From positions 310,001 through 374,000 of the forward strand of contig NZ_NPDL01000003.1 in NCBI RefSeq assembly GCF_002811475.1: a stretch of 64,000 nt of DNA, read 5' to 3'. Below the pieces are notes generated by a model. That model searched no databases. It was not told where the DNA came from and saw nothing but the letters and a program-made list of their open reading frames with translations. Of the stretch, positions 1 through 8,967 are shown one piece after another. Position 1 is the stretch's first letter. Every line of letters starts with the position of its first letter. Made by a program: the position numbers and the translations under genes. Source of the DNA: Leptospira hartskeerlii (GTDB lineage Bacteria; Spirochaetota; Leptospiria; Leptospirales; Leptospiraceae).

Positions 1-897
1 TATATCTTCTTTCTGGGATTGAAGGTATTCCAATGCTTCTTTGTAATCTATGAGAGCGAACGGTTTAGAGATATAATCCAACAACGGCGCCGGATCTCTT
101 TCCAAAACTTTTAGTTCAGGCAAACAGGAAGAAACAGTTTCTTTGATGACCGTTTTTACGAAATCTTCCTGCAATTTTAGATTTTCTGCATGTGTTAAAA
201 ATGCGGTTTCTGCTTCGACCATCCAGAATTCTGTTAAATGTCTTCTGGTTTTACTTTTCTCCGCCCTGAAAGTCGGACCGTAACAATATACTTTATTATG
301 AGCGAATATCGCAGTTTCCAAATACAATTGTCCTGTTTGAGCAAGATAAGCATTTCCAAGATCGAAATATTCTGTAGAGAATAATGTTCCTGCAGATTCT
401 CCAATAGAACCCGTTAAGATAGGTGTATCGATCAAAGTGAATTGGTTGCTGTGGAAATATTTTCGGATTTGGTAAGAAAGTTCACTTCTTACTTTTATGA
501 TCGCAAGCTGTTTACTTGATCTCAACCAAAGATGTCTTTGGGAAAGTAAGAAGTCTATCCCATGCTCTTTGGGTGTGATCGGATAATTGTCAGATTCTCC
601 TACTTTCTTAAAAGAAGAAAGTACCAGTTCGAATCCGATGGGAGACTTTTCGTTCTCCACTAATTTTCCGATTACTTCGACTGAAGTTTCCTGTTTTAGA
701 TGTTTGATCTCCGAGAAAAGATCCTCTCCCAAAATTTCTTTTTCTGCGAGTACCTGCAGGATTTTTCCGGAATTTCTCAGACTTAAAAATTGTCTGGCGT
801 TAGACCCTCTCAACCCGTGGACCCAACCTTGCATACGTACGGTTTGGTTTACATGTTCCGGCAAACGATTTAGATCAATGGTAGAAACTTCGGACAT
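1..897 (-). CDS. asnS: Asparaginyl-tRNA synthetase (3' end missing)
   Basis: Charges tRNA-Asn with asparagine in the cytoplasm. Only the first 299 codons are inside the window; the C-terminal part with class II motif 3 lies beyond the left edge. The N-terminal OB-fold anticodon-binding domain spans about residues 18-105 (VRMQGWVHGLRG at 20-31). The class II catalytic core follows, with motif 1 around TPILT (158-162) and motif 2 at 207-229, where FRAE and RRHLTEFWMVE are visible. That RRHLTEFWMVE form is typical of AsnS rather than AspRS. The start is the ATG at 895-897. It is divergent from folD across about 80 bp. Confidence 0.93.
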   Translation of the reverse strand, partial: MSEVSTIDLNRLPEHVNQTVRMQGWVHGLRGSNARQFLSLRNSGKILQVLAEKEILGEDLFSEIKHLKQETSVEVIGKLVENEKSPIGFELVLSSFKKVGESDNYPITPKEHGIDFLLSQRHLWLRSSKQLAIIKVRSELSYQIRKYFHSNQFTLIDTPILTGSIGESAGTLFSTEYFDLGNAYLAQTGQLYLETAIFAHNKVYCYGPTFRAEKSKTRRHLTEFWMVEAETAFLTHAENLKLQEDFVKTVIKETVSSCLPELKVLERDPAPLLDYISKPFALIDYKEALEYLQSQKEDI

Positions 898-977
898 GAT
901 CCTATTTTAAGCATTCTACCCGACTGAAAAGGATTATTTTCGAATGACATCGGGACCGGAAGCTAAATCCTGAACCC

Positions 978-1832
978 ATGACTGCAATTTTACTGGATGG
1001 CAAAAAACTTTCCCAAAAGATAAAAGATTCTATCGCCGAAGAGATCAAGGCTCTTACGGCTTCCGGAAAAAAGCCCCCGAAACTTGCGACTATCCTGGTC
1101 GGCAGCGATCCTGCTTCTGCCACTTACGTAAATATGAAAGTGAAGTCCTGCCACGCGGTAGGAATGATCTCCGAAAAAATCGAACTTCCTGAAACCACAA
1201 CCACCCAGGAATTACTCGCGGTCATTGATAAGTTGAACGCGGATCCTGAGACTCACGGAATTCTTCTCCAACATCCGACGCCTCCTCAGATAGACGAACG
1301 AGCTGCATTCGATCGGATCGATTTGAAGAAGGATGTGGACGGAGTTACTACATTGTCCTTCGGAAAATTGTCCATGGGAGTGGAAACTTATCTTCCTTGT
1401 ACTCCATTTGGTATGGTCCTTCTTCTAAAAGAATACGGGATTGATCCTGCGGGAAAAAGAGCCGTGGTTGTAGGACGTTCTCCTATTTTGGGAAAACCAA
1501 TGGCGATGCTTCTTACGGAAATGAATGCCACAGTTACACTCTGTCATTCCAGAACCCAAAACCTGCCTGAAATCGTCTCACAAGCTGATATCGTCGTGGG
1601 CGCAGTAGGAAAACCTGAATTTATCAAAGCGGATTGGATCAAACCGGGTGCGGTATTATTGGATGCAGGTTATAACGCTGGAAACCTAGGAGATATTGAA
1701 ATTTCCAAGGCATGGGAAAAATCCTCCCATTATACTCCGGTTCCTGGAGGTGTAGGACCTATGACAATTTCTGTCCTTCTTCTGCAGACATTGTATTCCG
1801 CAAAAGATCACTTTACACCCCCGTTGAAATGA
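978..1832 (+). CDS. folD: Bifunctional methylenetetrahydrofolate dehydrogenase / methenyl-THF cyclohydrolase
   Basis: Cytoplasmic one-carbon enzyme interconverting 5,10-methylene-, 5,10-methenyl- and 10-formyl-tetrahydrofolate with NADP. Its 284 residues match the family length. Y50 and K54/K56 in the ATYVNMKVKSC segment fit the catalytic Tyr and Lys positions. The Rossmann dinucleotide loop VVGRSPILGKPMAMLL lies at 164-179, and the C-terminal PVPGGVGPMT signature is at 254-263. The substrate loop reads LLQHPTPP (97-103) where many homologues have QLPLP, a variation rather than a lesion. It is divergent from asnS and lies 16 bp upstream of the esterase-like gene, so it may head that operon. 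Confidence 0.95.
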   Translation: MTAILLDGKKLSQKIKDSIAEEIKALTASGKKPPKLATILVGSDPASATYVNMKVKSCHAVGMISEKIELPETTTTQELLAVIDKLNADPETHGILLQHPTPPQIDERAAFDRIDLKKDVDGVTTLSFGKLSMGVETYLPCTPFGMVLLLKEYGIDPAGKRAVVVGRSPILGKPMAMLLTEMNATVTLCHSRTQNLPEIVSQADIVVGAVGKPEFIKADWIKPGAVLLDAGYNAGNLGDIEISKAWEKSSHYTPVPGGVGPMTISVLLLQTLYSAKDHFTPPLK

Positions 1833-1848
1833 AAACGATGTATCTCTG

Positions 1849-2814
1849 ATGGCTATCAGTTTCGACGAGTGCTTCCAGACTTATCCTCCCTTCTCACCTC
1901 CCGCGGATTTGGACGATTTTTGGGCGGAGTCGATCCGAGAACTCAAAGGTTTTCCGGTTAAAAACCAAACCAAGGCCCTACTCAAAGGGACCATTCTAAA
2001 AGAAACCATTTACGATATTTCCTTCCAATCTTATGGGAACGCTACGCTTACAGGTAGTTTGGTAATCCCAAGAAAAAGAGGAGATCTTCCTGTCCTCGTA
2101 TATTTCCACGATTATGCAAAAGATAGACCTCAAATCATTAAAGGTTTAACGGAAGCTGGAGTTGCACAACTTATTCTGGACCTAAGAGGTCATGGTACTC
2201 AGCTTATCCGCCCGGTTTTGAAAGAAGGAGAAATTCCAGACCCGGATTGGACTCCAGGATATTACAGAAAAGGATTGGAAGCTAAAGAATCCTTTTTCTT
2301 AAAAGCAAACTACTTAGATGTAATCCGTACGATTGAATTTTTAAGACTCACTGACGGGATCGACGGAGACAAGATCATTCTAGCAGGAAAAGGGATTGGC
2401 GCTTCCATGGCTTTATTCGGTGCCGCGAATTCTCCGAGAGTCAAAGCTCTTATATTAGAAACTCCTAATTTTTGCCATGTGGACGATACCCAACTGAAGT
2501 TGGGAACAAGTTGGTCCAAGGAAATTGCAGAACAGATCTCTAACGCAAAATCCAAGAAGGCCCAAGTAAAAAAGAATCTTTCTTATTTTGATAGTTTGAA
2601 TTTTTCCAAAAAGATCAAGATCCCTACTCTGGTTTCTGTCGGAATGGAAGATAAGGTTTCCCATCCTAAGTCTGTATTTGCATTATTCAATCATTTAGTC
2701 TGCGATAAAAGAATGCAGGTATATCCTACGGAAGGGAACGAAGCAGGAATCGCGGGGGACAAACAGAATTTGGCCAATCTCGAATTCGTGAAAGAGATCC
2801 TGTTCCCTGAATGA
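1849..2814 (+). CDS. Acetyl xylan esterase-like alpha/beta hydrolase, catalytic Ser and His replaced
   Basis: The 321-residue protein has the AXE1 / cephalosporin-C deacetylase layout: an N-terminal FxxYPPFSPPADLDDFW cap (9-25), a conserved DLRGHG (111-116) and an alpha/beta-hydrolase core. In active members the nucleophile elbow is GxSxGG; here it reads G180-K-G-I-G184, so Gly182 stands where Ser is expected. The acid Asp is kept (GMEDKVSHP, D268), but the general base of the family NHEGG segment reads GNEAG, with Asn297 for His. I infer a protein with no classical esterase activity, perhaps a binding or scaffold pseudoenzyme. The stop overlaps cysS by 4 bp, so the gene is translated as part of an operon and is not decaying: the frame is intact. 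Confidence 0.8.
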   Translation: MAISFDECFQTYPPFSPPADLDDFWAESIRELKGFPVKNQTKALLKGTILKETIYDISFQSYGNATLTGSLVIPRKRGDLPVLVYFHDYAKDRPQIIKGLTEAGVAQLILDLRGHGTQLIRPVLKEGEIPDPDWTPGYYRKGLEAKESFFLKANYLDVIRTIEFLRLTDGIDGDKIILAGKGIGASMALFGAANSPRVKALILETPNFCHVDDTQLKLGTSWSKEIAEQISNAKSKKAQVKKNLSYFDSLNFSKKIKIPTLVSVGMEDKVSHPKSVFALFNHLVCDKRMQVYPTEGNEAGIAGDKQNLANLEFVKEILFPE

Positions 2815-4220
2815 AAGAAATCCGTTTTCATAATTCTCTGAGCGGAAACAAAGAAGTATTCCGCCCCGAATTTCCTGACAGAGTTAGGGTATATTCCTGC
2901 GGACCTACAGTTTATAATTTTGCACATTTAGGGAATTTACGCGCATTTTTATTCGTGGATTTACTGAGGCGAGTTCTCGTAGCATTCGGATATAAACCGG
3001 ATATGACGATGAATATCACCGATATCGACGATAAGATCATTCGTGAATCGATGGCACAAGGTAAGAATATTAGGGAATTTACAGAACCCTGGGTGAAAGC
3101 TTTCCAAGAAGATTTAGAATCTCTGAATATTCAAAAATTAGAACATTACCCTAGAGCGACCGATTCTATTCCCTCCATGATAGAGATCATAAAACATTTG
3201 CAAAGTCATGGTCTCGTGTACGAAAAAGACGGTAGTTTGTATTATTCAATTTCCAAATTCAAAAATTACGGGAAACTTTCCGGAATAGACGTAAGCGGTA
3301 TGAAAACCGGAACCCGTTACGACACCGACGAATATGATAAAGATGATGTAAGAGACTTCGTACTTTGGAAATTCCCGAAACAAGAAGGGGAACCTTCTTG
3401 GGATACCGAGATTGGTCCCGGAAGACCTGGTTGGCATTTAGAATGTTCAGCAATGGTGCGTGACGTGTATGGCTCCGGAGTGGATATTCATACAGGAGGA
3501 GTGGACCTTACCTTCCCTCACCATGAAAATGAGATCGCACAGAGCGAAGGAGCTTTTCCGGAAGAATCCTTCGTAAAATATTGGCTCCATTCAGAACATC
3601 TACTCGTAAATGGAGAGAAGATGGCCAAGTCAAAGGGAAACTTTTTCACCCTCAGAGATTTGGTAAAAGACGGTATAGAACCAAGAAATATTCGGTTCCT
3701 TCTACTTTCAGCACATTATAGAAGCAAATTAAACTTCACAAAAGAAAGATTAGAAGAAGCAGCCGGGTCCGTTTCCAAGATCCAGAATTGTATCAATCGA
3801 TTATTAGAAGAATTATCAAAATCAGGAAAAACATTCCAATCTAAAACAAACGTAGAACTTACAGCATGGGATGAATTTTTAGAAAGTCTCGCAGACGATC
3901 TGAATATTTCCAAATTTTTAGCGTCCGTTTTTGAATTAGTAAAAGATTCTAACCAATACCTGGATCAAAATTCTCCGAACGAAGATGAAATCGTCAAAAG
4001 ACTGGAATTATTTTATAAAATAGATTCCATCTTAGGAGTTTTGAGTTTCGAAAGAAAGGTAGAAGTTTTAGACTCTGAGATAGACGAACTCGTGAGACAA
4101 AGACAAGAAGCACGCAAAAACAAAAATTTTGCGGAAGCAGACAGGCTAAGAGATAAATTGAACGAGATAGGGATCATACTCGAGGACACAAAAGAAGGTC
4201 TTCGCTGGAAGAGAAAATGA
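2811..4220 (+). CDS. cysS: Cysteinyl-tRNA synthetase
   Basis: Class I synthetase attaching cysteine to tRNA-Cys. It has 469 residues, the usual length. The first zinc ligand is C30 in the YSCGPTVYNFAHLGN segment, whose HLGN (39-42) is the HIGH motif. Further zinc ligands are expected in WHLECSAM and FPHHENE. The KMSKS loop is KMAKSKGNF starting at K270. A DALR-type anticodon-binding helical region fills the C-terminus (RQEARKNKNFAEADRLRD). It overlaps the preceding esterase-like gene and the following methyltransferase gene by 4 bp each (ATGA type), which indicates translational coupling. Confidence 0.97.
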   Translation: MKEIRFHNSLSGNKEVFRPEFPDRVRVYSCGPTVYNFAHLGNLRAFLFVDLLRRVLVAFGYKPDMTMNITDIDDKIIRESMAQGKNIREFTEPWVKAFQEDLESLNIQKLEHYPRATDSIPSMIEIIKHLQSHGLVYEKDGSLYYSISKFKNYGKLSGIDVSGMKTGTRYDTDEYDKDDVRDFVLWKFPKQEGEPSWDTEIGPGRPGWHLECSAMVRDVYGSGVDIHTGGVDLTFPHHENEIAQSEGAFPEESFVKYWLHSEHLLVNGEKMAKSKGNFFTLRDLVKDGIEPRNIRFLLLSAHYRSKLNFTKERLEEAAGSVSKIQNCINRLLEELSKSGKTFQSKTNVELTAWDEFLESLADDLNISKFLASVFELVKDSNQYLDQNSPNEDEIVKRLELFYKIDSILGVLSFERKVEVLDSEIDELVRQRQEARKNKNFAEADRLRDKLNEIGIILEDTKEGLRWKRK

Positions 4221-4960
4221 GCCGTCAGGATTATATCTACGGAAGAAGGAATATTCGAGAAATCCTAGAACGACATCTCGAAAAAGGTTCAGAACTTTCC
4301 TTCCAAGAAATTTGGCTGACTTCCGGAGCCAAAAAAGAGTTACAAGAAATTCTCTCCCAATTAGAAGACAAACTTCTAATCAAAGAAGCTTCTCCGAGCA
4401 AGTTAGACAAAATGGCTCCTGGTGTAAATCACCAGGGTGTGCTTGCGCTTAGAATACAACTCCATTCAGGAGATAAAAAATCGTTTGATTCCCATCTGGA
4501 AAATTGCAAAGGTCCCATTCTAGTTTTGGATCGTATCCAAGATCCAGGTAATTTAGGAAATATTTTAAGAACTGCCGAATGTTTCGGAGTAGAAACTGTC
4601 CTCATTCCAGATAGAGATTCCTCCGGTATCACACCCACTGTGGAAAAAGTGGCCTCGGGTGCACTCGCCTATCTAAACGTTTATAAAGTCGGGAACCTCG
4701 CGCAAATATTAGAAAAATTGCAAAAACGAAATTTCTGGGTGGTTTCCACTTCCGATAAAGGAACAGAAGATTGGTCCAAAATTCCTGCCTGGGAAGAACT
4801 CGTGATCCTAATGGGAAATGAAGGAGAAGGTCTAAAAAGGATCTTAATGGAAAAATCCGATTTTACAGTTCGCATCCCTCTTCATGGTCATATATCCTCT
4901 TTAAATGTGACAGTCGCCACAGGGATTGTACTGGATCGCTTAAAAAACCGACCGAAGTAA
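4217..4960 (+). CDS. rlmB: TrmH-family (RlmB-like) 23S rRNA 2'-O-methyltransferase
   Basis: SPOUT methyltransferase using S-adenosylmethionine to 2'-O-methylate a guanosine in rRNA; the 23S G2251 assignment is inferred from family and from the common cysS neighbourhood. An N-terminal L30e-like substrate-binding domain (about 1-85, with NHQGVLA at 71-77) precedes the knotted catalytic domain. SPOUT motif 1 is DPGNLGNILRTA (109-120, N112 and R118), motif 2 is MGNEGEGL (199-206), and motif 3 is IPLHGHISSLNVTVATGI (220-237). At 247 residues the length is normal. It starts inside the end of cysS with a 4 bp overlap and is the last gene of the operon. Confidence 0.88.
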   Translation: MSRQDYIYGRRNIREILERHLEKGSELSFQEIWLTSGAKKELQEILSQLEDKLLIKEASPSKLDKMAPGVNHQGVLALRIQLHSGDKKSFDSHLENCKGPILVLDRIQDPGNLGNILRTAECFGVETVLIPDRDSSGITPTVEKVASGALAYLNVYKVGNLAQILEKLQKRNFWVVSTSDKGTEDWSKIPAWEELVILMGNEGEGLKRILMEKSDFTVRIPLHGHISSLNVTVATGIVLDRLKNRPK

Positions 4961-5060
4961 ATCTTATTCAAACATTTATTTCCATTCTGTTACGATAGAA
5001 AGGAAATCCCCCATCAAATTCTAGCTTGCGGTTTTTTACGATCGGTCCCAAACTTTTAAT

Positions 5061-6242
5061 ATGAAAAGATTTTTATCTTTCCGAACTCTGTTTTTATTTT
5101 TCACAATTCTATCTTTCGGGAACTGCGAGTATCTCCAGGACAGACTCACTCCTCCTGACAGCAAATCATTAGGGGAACAAATCAAAGATTATATCATCTC
5201 CGCGTATTTTGCAGAGCAGAATCATGCTTTATATAAATTTTCCACAGTATTTCCTGATATGGCGGTAGGCAGCCTTTCTCCTTTATATTTCCAAGATCCG
5301 TATTTTCAGAGAGATAATTCCAAAGCGAAAATCGTGCTTATTCACGGTTGGGATTTTGCGGAAAGACAAACAGACCCACCTACAGATTTTAACAAGAAAG
5401 TGGCAAATCTACTCGGGACCTGGAACCAGGGCCTCGCATTTATTACGCAAACATCCGACCTTCCAAGCGGTTATAGTGCGAGCGTATATAATACTTTCGA
5501 GATCTATGTTTTTACATATAGAACCTCCGACTATATTGAAGTAAATGGAAGAAGATTCATCGATTCTTTAAATGCAGCATTCAACTCCTCCGACAACGTT
5601 GTCGTTGTGGCTCACTCTATGGGAGGACTTGTTTCCAGAGCAGCAATCCAGCATGCAAATAATACTGAAAATGTAATAGATCATATTGTAAGTTTAGGAA
5701 CTCCTTATTATGGATCTCCCTACTCTTCTCCGCAGTACACCGGGAACTTAAGCTCTATCGGAACTATTATCAAGTTTATGACGGACACTCCTGGTGGACA
5801 AGGTCTTGCTTATACGAACGGACTTAGTTCAGGTGTAACTGCAATTGCTCCTCCTATCACAGACGGAACCGACCAAGCATTTAACTTTTTCTTAGAAAGT
5901 ATGATCGCAAATACTACCTATGATTCAATGACTACAGTTTATGGTGGAGACATGGGTTCTGGAGATTGCAGTGGAGCCGATCATGCTGCCACCTATCAGG
6001 CTGCATGCACAGTGATTACGAGTGGGACCCCGCCGTTTGGCAATTCTGATGGAATTGTACCTTTGCTTTCTGCACGACTGAATAACAGACCGCTAATCAC
6101 AAATGCATATTCTGTCTCTGCTATGGACCATTCTCAAATGTCATTTAGAAATGAGGGTGGAACAGGCGCTGGACTCACAAAAGTAAAAACACATTTTAAT
6201 AATGTATTCGCCGAAGTTTTTACGATTGTGGGCGGGCTATAA
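5061..6242 (+). CDS. Secreted or surface triacylglycerol lipase-like lipoprotein
   Basis: The N-terminus (MKRFLSFRTLFLFFTILSFG then N-C22) is a hydrophobic signal ending in a relaxed spirochaetal lipobox, predicting a lipid anchor. The alpha/beta-hydrolase core shows the oxyanion strand IVLIHGWDF and the nucleophile elbow AHSMGGLVSRA with Ser186. Downstream, GTPYYGSPYSS resembles the conserved GTPHxGS segment of PGAP1/LipA-type lipases. An Asp in NSDGIVPLLSA and a His in SAMDHSQM are plausible triad partners. It stands alone in a 100 bp/190 bp setting and converges on hisF. The substrate is unknown; a lipase of host or environmental lipids is the simplest reading. Confidence 0.8.
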   Translation: MKRFLSFRTLFLFFTILSFGNCEYLQDRLTPPDSKSLGEQIKDYIISAYFAEQNHALYKFSTVFPDMAVGSLSPLYFQDPYFQRDNSKAKIVLIHGWDFAERQTDPPTDFNKKVANLLGTWNQGLAFITQTSDLPSGYSASVYNTFEIYVFTYRTSDYIEVNGRRFIDSLNAAFNSSDNVVVVAHSMGGLVSRAAIQHANNTENVIDHIVSLGTPYYGSPYSSPQYTGNLSSIGTIIKFMTDTPGGQGLAYTNGLSSGVTAIAPPITDGTDQAFNFFLESMIANTTYDSMTTVYGGDMGSGDCSGADHAATYQAACTVITSGTPPFGNSDGIVPLLSARLNNRPLITNAYSVSAMDHSQMSFRNEGGTGAGLTKVKTHFNNVFAEVFTIVGGL

Positions 6243-6257
6243 GGAAACAGCCGAAAG

Positions 6258-6279
6258 AGTGTTGTTGGAATTCCAACAC
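6258..6279. other. Palindromic GTTGGAATTCCAAC element
   Basis: A perfect 14 bp palindrome (6264-6277) lies 22 bp after the lipase stop, flanked by an outer GTG/CAC pairing. Related TGTAGGA/TTCCTACA-type palindromes occur at 56955-56984 and, in degenerate form, near 14971. It could be one arm of a terminator or a dispersed short palindrome. Confidence 0.5.
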
Positions 6280-6281
6280 GT

Positions 6282-6316
6282 CCCAAGATTACGACGGCCC
6301 CCGCCCTAATCTTGGG
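6282..6316. terminator. Long-stem hairpin between convergent lipase and hisF
   Basis: A perfect 10 bp stem (CCCAAGATTA at 6282-6291, TAATCTTGGG at 6307-6316) closes a C-rich 15-base loop. It lies between two convergent genes, so it could end either transcript, although no long T run follows on either strand. The rest of 6317-6433 shows only a weaker GTGGGAG/CTTCCAC hairpin and no gene. Confidence 0.5.
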
Positions 6317-6433
6317 TGGTGGGGAGTGGCCCGTGGGAGATTTGCTTCCACGACTCTATATCAGAAAATTTTCAAATTGGCAAGTTCAATCTGAGGGTCC
6401 GCGAAAAGGAATGTGGATTCCAAATTCCGGCCC

Positions 6434-7201
6434 TCAAAGCCTTACTTTGATCCCCATTTCGCGCATATTTTCTTTGGTTTCTCGAATCGTAAATTCACCA
6501 AAATGAAAAATGGAAGCCGCAAGAACTGCGTCGGCTTTTCCTCTCAAAATTGCTTCTACCATATGTTCCGGATTTCCGGCGCCACCACTCGCAATAATAG
6601 GACTTTCTAAATTAGAAGAAAATAATTTTAAAAGCTGGATATCGAATCCTTTTTTGGTCCCGTCACGATCCATAGAGGTGAGTAAAATTTCTCCGGCGCC
6701 TCTTTCCTGCGCTTCCTTTCCCCAATCCAATGCGTCTCTTCCTGTTTCTGTTCTTCCACCGTGAAGGAACACTTCAAATCTTTGTCTATCAGGATGAAAT
6801 TTTACGTCCACTGCGCACACAATACATTGTGAGCCGTAAATTTCTGCGGCTGCACGAAGAAGATCGGGATTTTGAAAAGCAGCAGTATTGATAGAGACCT
6901 TATCTGCTCCCTTCTCCAAAACTGCTTTTACATCATCTAAGGTTCGAATTCCTCCACCCACAGTGAAAGGGATAAATATCCTTTCCGCAACTGCTTCTAC
7001 TAAATGGATTAGAATATCTCTTTTATCGCTGGATGCAGTGATATCCAAGAAGCATAACTCGTCCGCGAGATTTTTTTCATAAACAACTGCAGACTCAACG
7101 GGATCACCGGCGTCCACAAGATTTACGAAATTCACTCCTTTGACTACCCTGCCATCTTTGATATCCAGGCAGGGAATAATTCTCGCGGTGAGCTCACTCA
7201 T
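6434..7201 (-). CDS. hisF: Imidazole glycerol phosphate synthase cyclase subunit
   Basis: Uses ammonia from the HisH glutaminase to convert PRFAR into imidazole glycerol phosphate and AICAR in histidine biosynthesis. It has a 255-residue (beta-alpha)8 barrel with both catalytic aspartates: D13 in [15 protein letters not shown] and D132 in CAVDVK. Phosphate-binding loops FTVGGGIRT (79-87) and [12 protein letters not shown] are also present. HisH is not in the window. The start overlaps gatA by 4 bp, and this is the last gene of a long minus-strand run that begins with hisD, so two histidine genes bracket it. Confidence 0.96.
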   Translation of the reverse strand: MSELTARIIPCLDIKDGRVVKGVNFVNLVDAGDPVESAVVYEKNLADELCFLDITASSDKRDILIHLVEAVAERIFIPFTVGGGIRTLDDVKAVLEKGADKVSINTAAFQNPDLLRAAAEIYGSQCIVCAVDVKFHPDRQRFEVFLHGGRTETGRDALDWGKEAQERGAGEILLTSMDRDGTKKGFDIQLLKLFSSNLESPIIASGGAGNPEHMVEAILRGKADAVLAASIFHFGEFTIRETKENMREMGIKVRL

Positions 7202-8658
7202 TTGATCGTTTCGGGCAATTCTACCTTAGAAGCCCAGTCAGAGATCATTTTAGCAAAACCGAATATTTTATCTTCGTGTAAAGCAGGAGCAGTAATCTGC
7301 AAACCGATCGGAAGTCCTTTGGAGTCTGTTCCGATCGGAACAGACATCGCAGGAACGCCGGCTAAATTTACGGAAGTAGTAAGAATATCCGCTTTATACA
7401 TTTGGATCGGATCGGAAGTTTTTTCTCCAACTTTGAATGCAGTCGTAGGAGAAGTTGGCTGCAATATCAAATCGACTTTAGAAAAATAACCTTCATATTC
7501 TTTTTTGATCAGAACTCGTGCCTTTTGAGCTCTTCCATAATATGCGTCGTAATATCCGGCGGATAAAGAGAATGTTCCGAGTAGGATCCTTCTTTGGACT
7601 TCTTTGCCGAAACCTTCACTTCTACTCGTTACATATAGATCATCCAGTTTGCCACTTGGATCTTTTCTTTGTCCAAAACGTATCCCATCAAATCTGGAAA
7701 GATTGGAAGAACATTCTGCAGTAGCGATAATGTAATAGATCGGAATAGAATTAGAAAGAAGAGAAAAATCCAAGTCTATCAGTTGAGCGCCTTTCGATTC
7801 CAACTCCGCCAAAAGAGATTCATATGCCTTTGCAACATCCGGCTCAATCTCGGAAGTAATCTTCATCTTACCGATCTTCAGTCCTTTCCAAGGAAGTTCT
7901 TTTACTTTAGAAGGATCGAATGCAGGAATATTTTTAGAAGTAGCATCTCTCTGGTCCTTTCCGGAAATCACTGAATACACATCTATGATACCGTCAATGT
8001 CCTTAGACAAAGGACCGATCTGATCTAGGCTTGAAGCATAAGCCACGAGTCCATATCTGGAAACAGTTCCGTAAGTAGGTTTTAAACCATAGATCCCGCA
8101 AAGAGACGCAGGCTGTCTAACGGAGCCCCCCGTATCTGAACCCAATGCAACAGGCACAAAAGAAGCGGCGACCGCAGCAGCGGATCCACCGGAAGATCCA
8201 CCTGGGATCCTTGCAGTATCGAATGGATTTTTAGTAACCTGGTAAGCGGAGTTCTCTGTAGAAGAGCCCATCGCGAACTCGTCCATATTCGCTCTTGGAA
8301 TAAGAACAAAACCTTTTGCTAAAAGTTTTTCGATAGCAGTCGCATGAAATGGAGAGCGATAGTTTTCCAAAATTTTAGAAGCACAAGAAGTGATCGTGTT
8401 TTCTATACAGATATTATCTTTCACTCCGATCGGAATACCGTCGAACTCTGAAAGAGGTTTTCCTGATTTTCTTCTTTCGGTACTTTCTGCGGCTGCCTTC
8501 AAGATACTTTCTTTTTCCCAAGAAAGGAATGCCTTAATTTTAGAATCTTCCGCTTCTATACGAGAGATCAAAGATTGGGCCAGATCGGTAGGAGTAAACT
8601 CCCCTGAATTTAAGCCTTTTTTAATATCAGAATATTTTAATTTCCAAAGTTCTTTCAT
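7198..8658 (-). CDS. gatA: Asp-tRNA(Asn)/Glu-tRNA(Gln) amidotransferase subunit A
   Basis: Amidase subunit of the GatCAB complex; it releases ammonia from glutamine for transamidation of mischarged tRNA. The Ser-cisSer-Lys triad is complete: K80 in [11 protein letters not shown]155 in [10 protein letters not shown] and S179 in LGSDTGGSV. It has 486 residues, normal for GatA. It overlaps gatC by 4 bp upstream and hisF by 4 bp downstream. gatB is not adjacent, as in many bacteria. Since asnS is present in this window, the complex here is needed at least for Gln-tRNA formation, unless a GlnRS is encoded elsewhere. Confidence 0.96.
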   Translation of the reverse strand: MKELWKLKYSDIKKGLNSGEFTPTDLAQSLISRIEAEDSKIKAFLSWEKESILKAAAESTERRKSGKPLSEFDGIPIGVKDNICIENTITSCASKILENYRSPFHATAIEKLLAKGFVLIPRANMDEFAMGSSTENSAYQVTKNPFDTARIPGGSSGGSAAAVAASFVPVALGSDTGGSVRQPASLCGIYGLKPTYGTVSRYGLVAYASSLDQIGPLSKDIDGIIDVYSVISGKDQRDATSKNIPAFDPSKVKELPWKGLKIGKMKITSEIEPDVAKAYESLLAELESKGAQLIDLDFSLLSNSIPIYYIIATAECSSNLSRFDGIRFGQRKDPSGKLDDLYVTSRSEGFGKEVQRRILLGTFSLSAGYYDAYYGRAQKARVLIKKEYEGYFSKVDLILQPTSPTTAFKVGEKTSDPIQMYKADILTTSVNLAGVPAMSVPIGTDSKGLPIGLQITAPALHEDKIFGFAKMISDWASKVELPETIK

Positions 8659-8945
8659 GTTTCGATCACCTTTGGAACTACGAAGTATCCATTTTGGAAA
8701 CTAGGTGCGAAGGATTCTATCTGAGAACGGCTTAAACCTTCTTTTGCCTTATCCGGACGAACTGAATTTCCTTCGTTCGGATATAAATCCTCGTCGGAAA
8801 CGGAACTCACATTTAATTCAGTGATCGTATCCACATAATTCAGGACCTTATTGAAATCCGTAAGGAAGTTTTGGATATCCTTAGGATCTATTTTGAGCCT
8901 AGATAACTCTGCGATTTTTTGAAGGGATTCTTCGTTTAGGTTCAC
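8655..8945 (-). CDS. gatC: Asp-tRNA(Asn)/Glu-tRNA(Gln) amidotransferase subunit C
   Basis: Small 96-residue stabilising subunit of GatCAB that wraps around the A/B interface. The typical beginning [20 protein letters not shown] (two helices) and the C-terminal segment with [19 protein letters not shown] match the family, in which the latter reads LRPDxVxxxLxRexaLxNAP. The start is a GTG at 8943-8945 with a GGAG ribosome-binding site 10 bases upstream. It is translationally coupled to gatA. Confidence 0.93.
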   Translation of the reverse strand: MNLNEESLQKIAELSRLKIDPKDIQNFLTDFNKVLNYVDTITELNVSSVSDEDLYPNEGNSVRPDKAKEGLSRSQIESFAPSFQNGYFVVPKVIET

Positions 8946-8967
8946 GGCCTTCGTTCTCCTTTTTCCC

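Noticed and set aside
902..1123. Minus-strand ORF opposite the folD start
   Set aside because: It overlaps folD, whose frame has full family motifs; no ribosome-binding site or recognisable domain.
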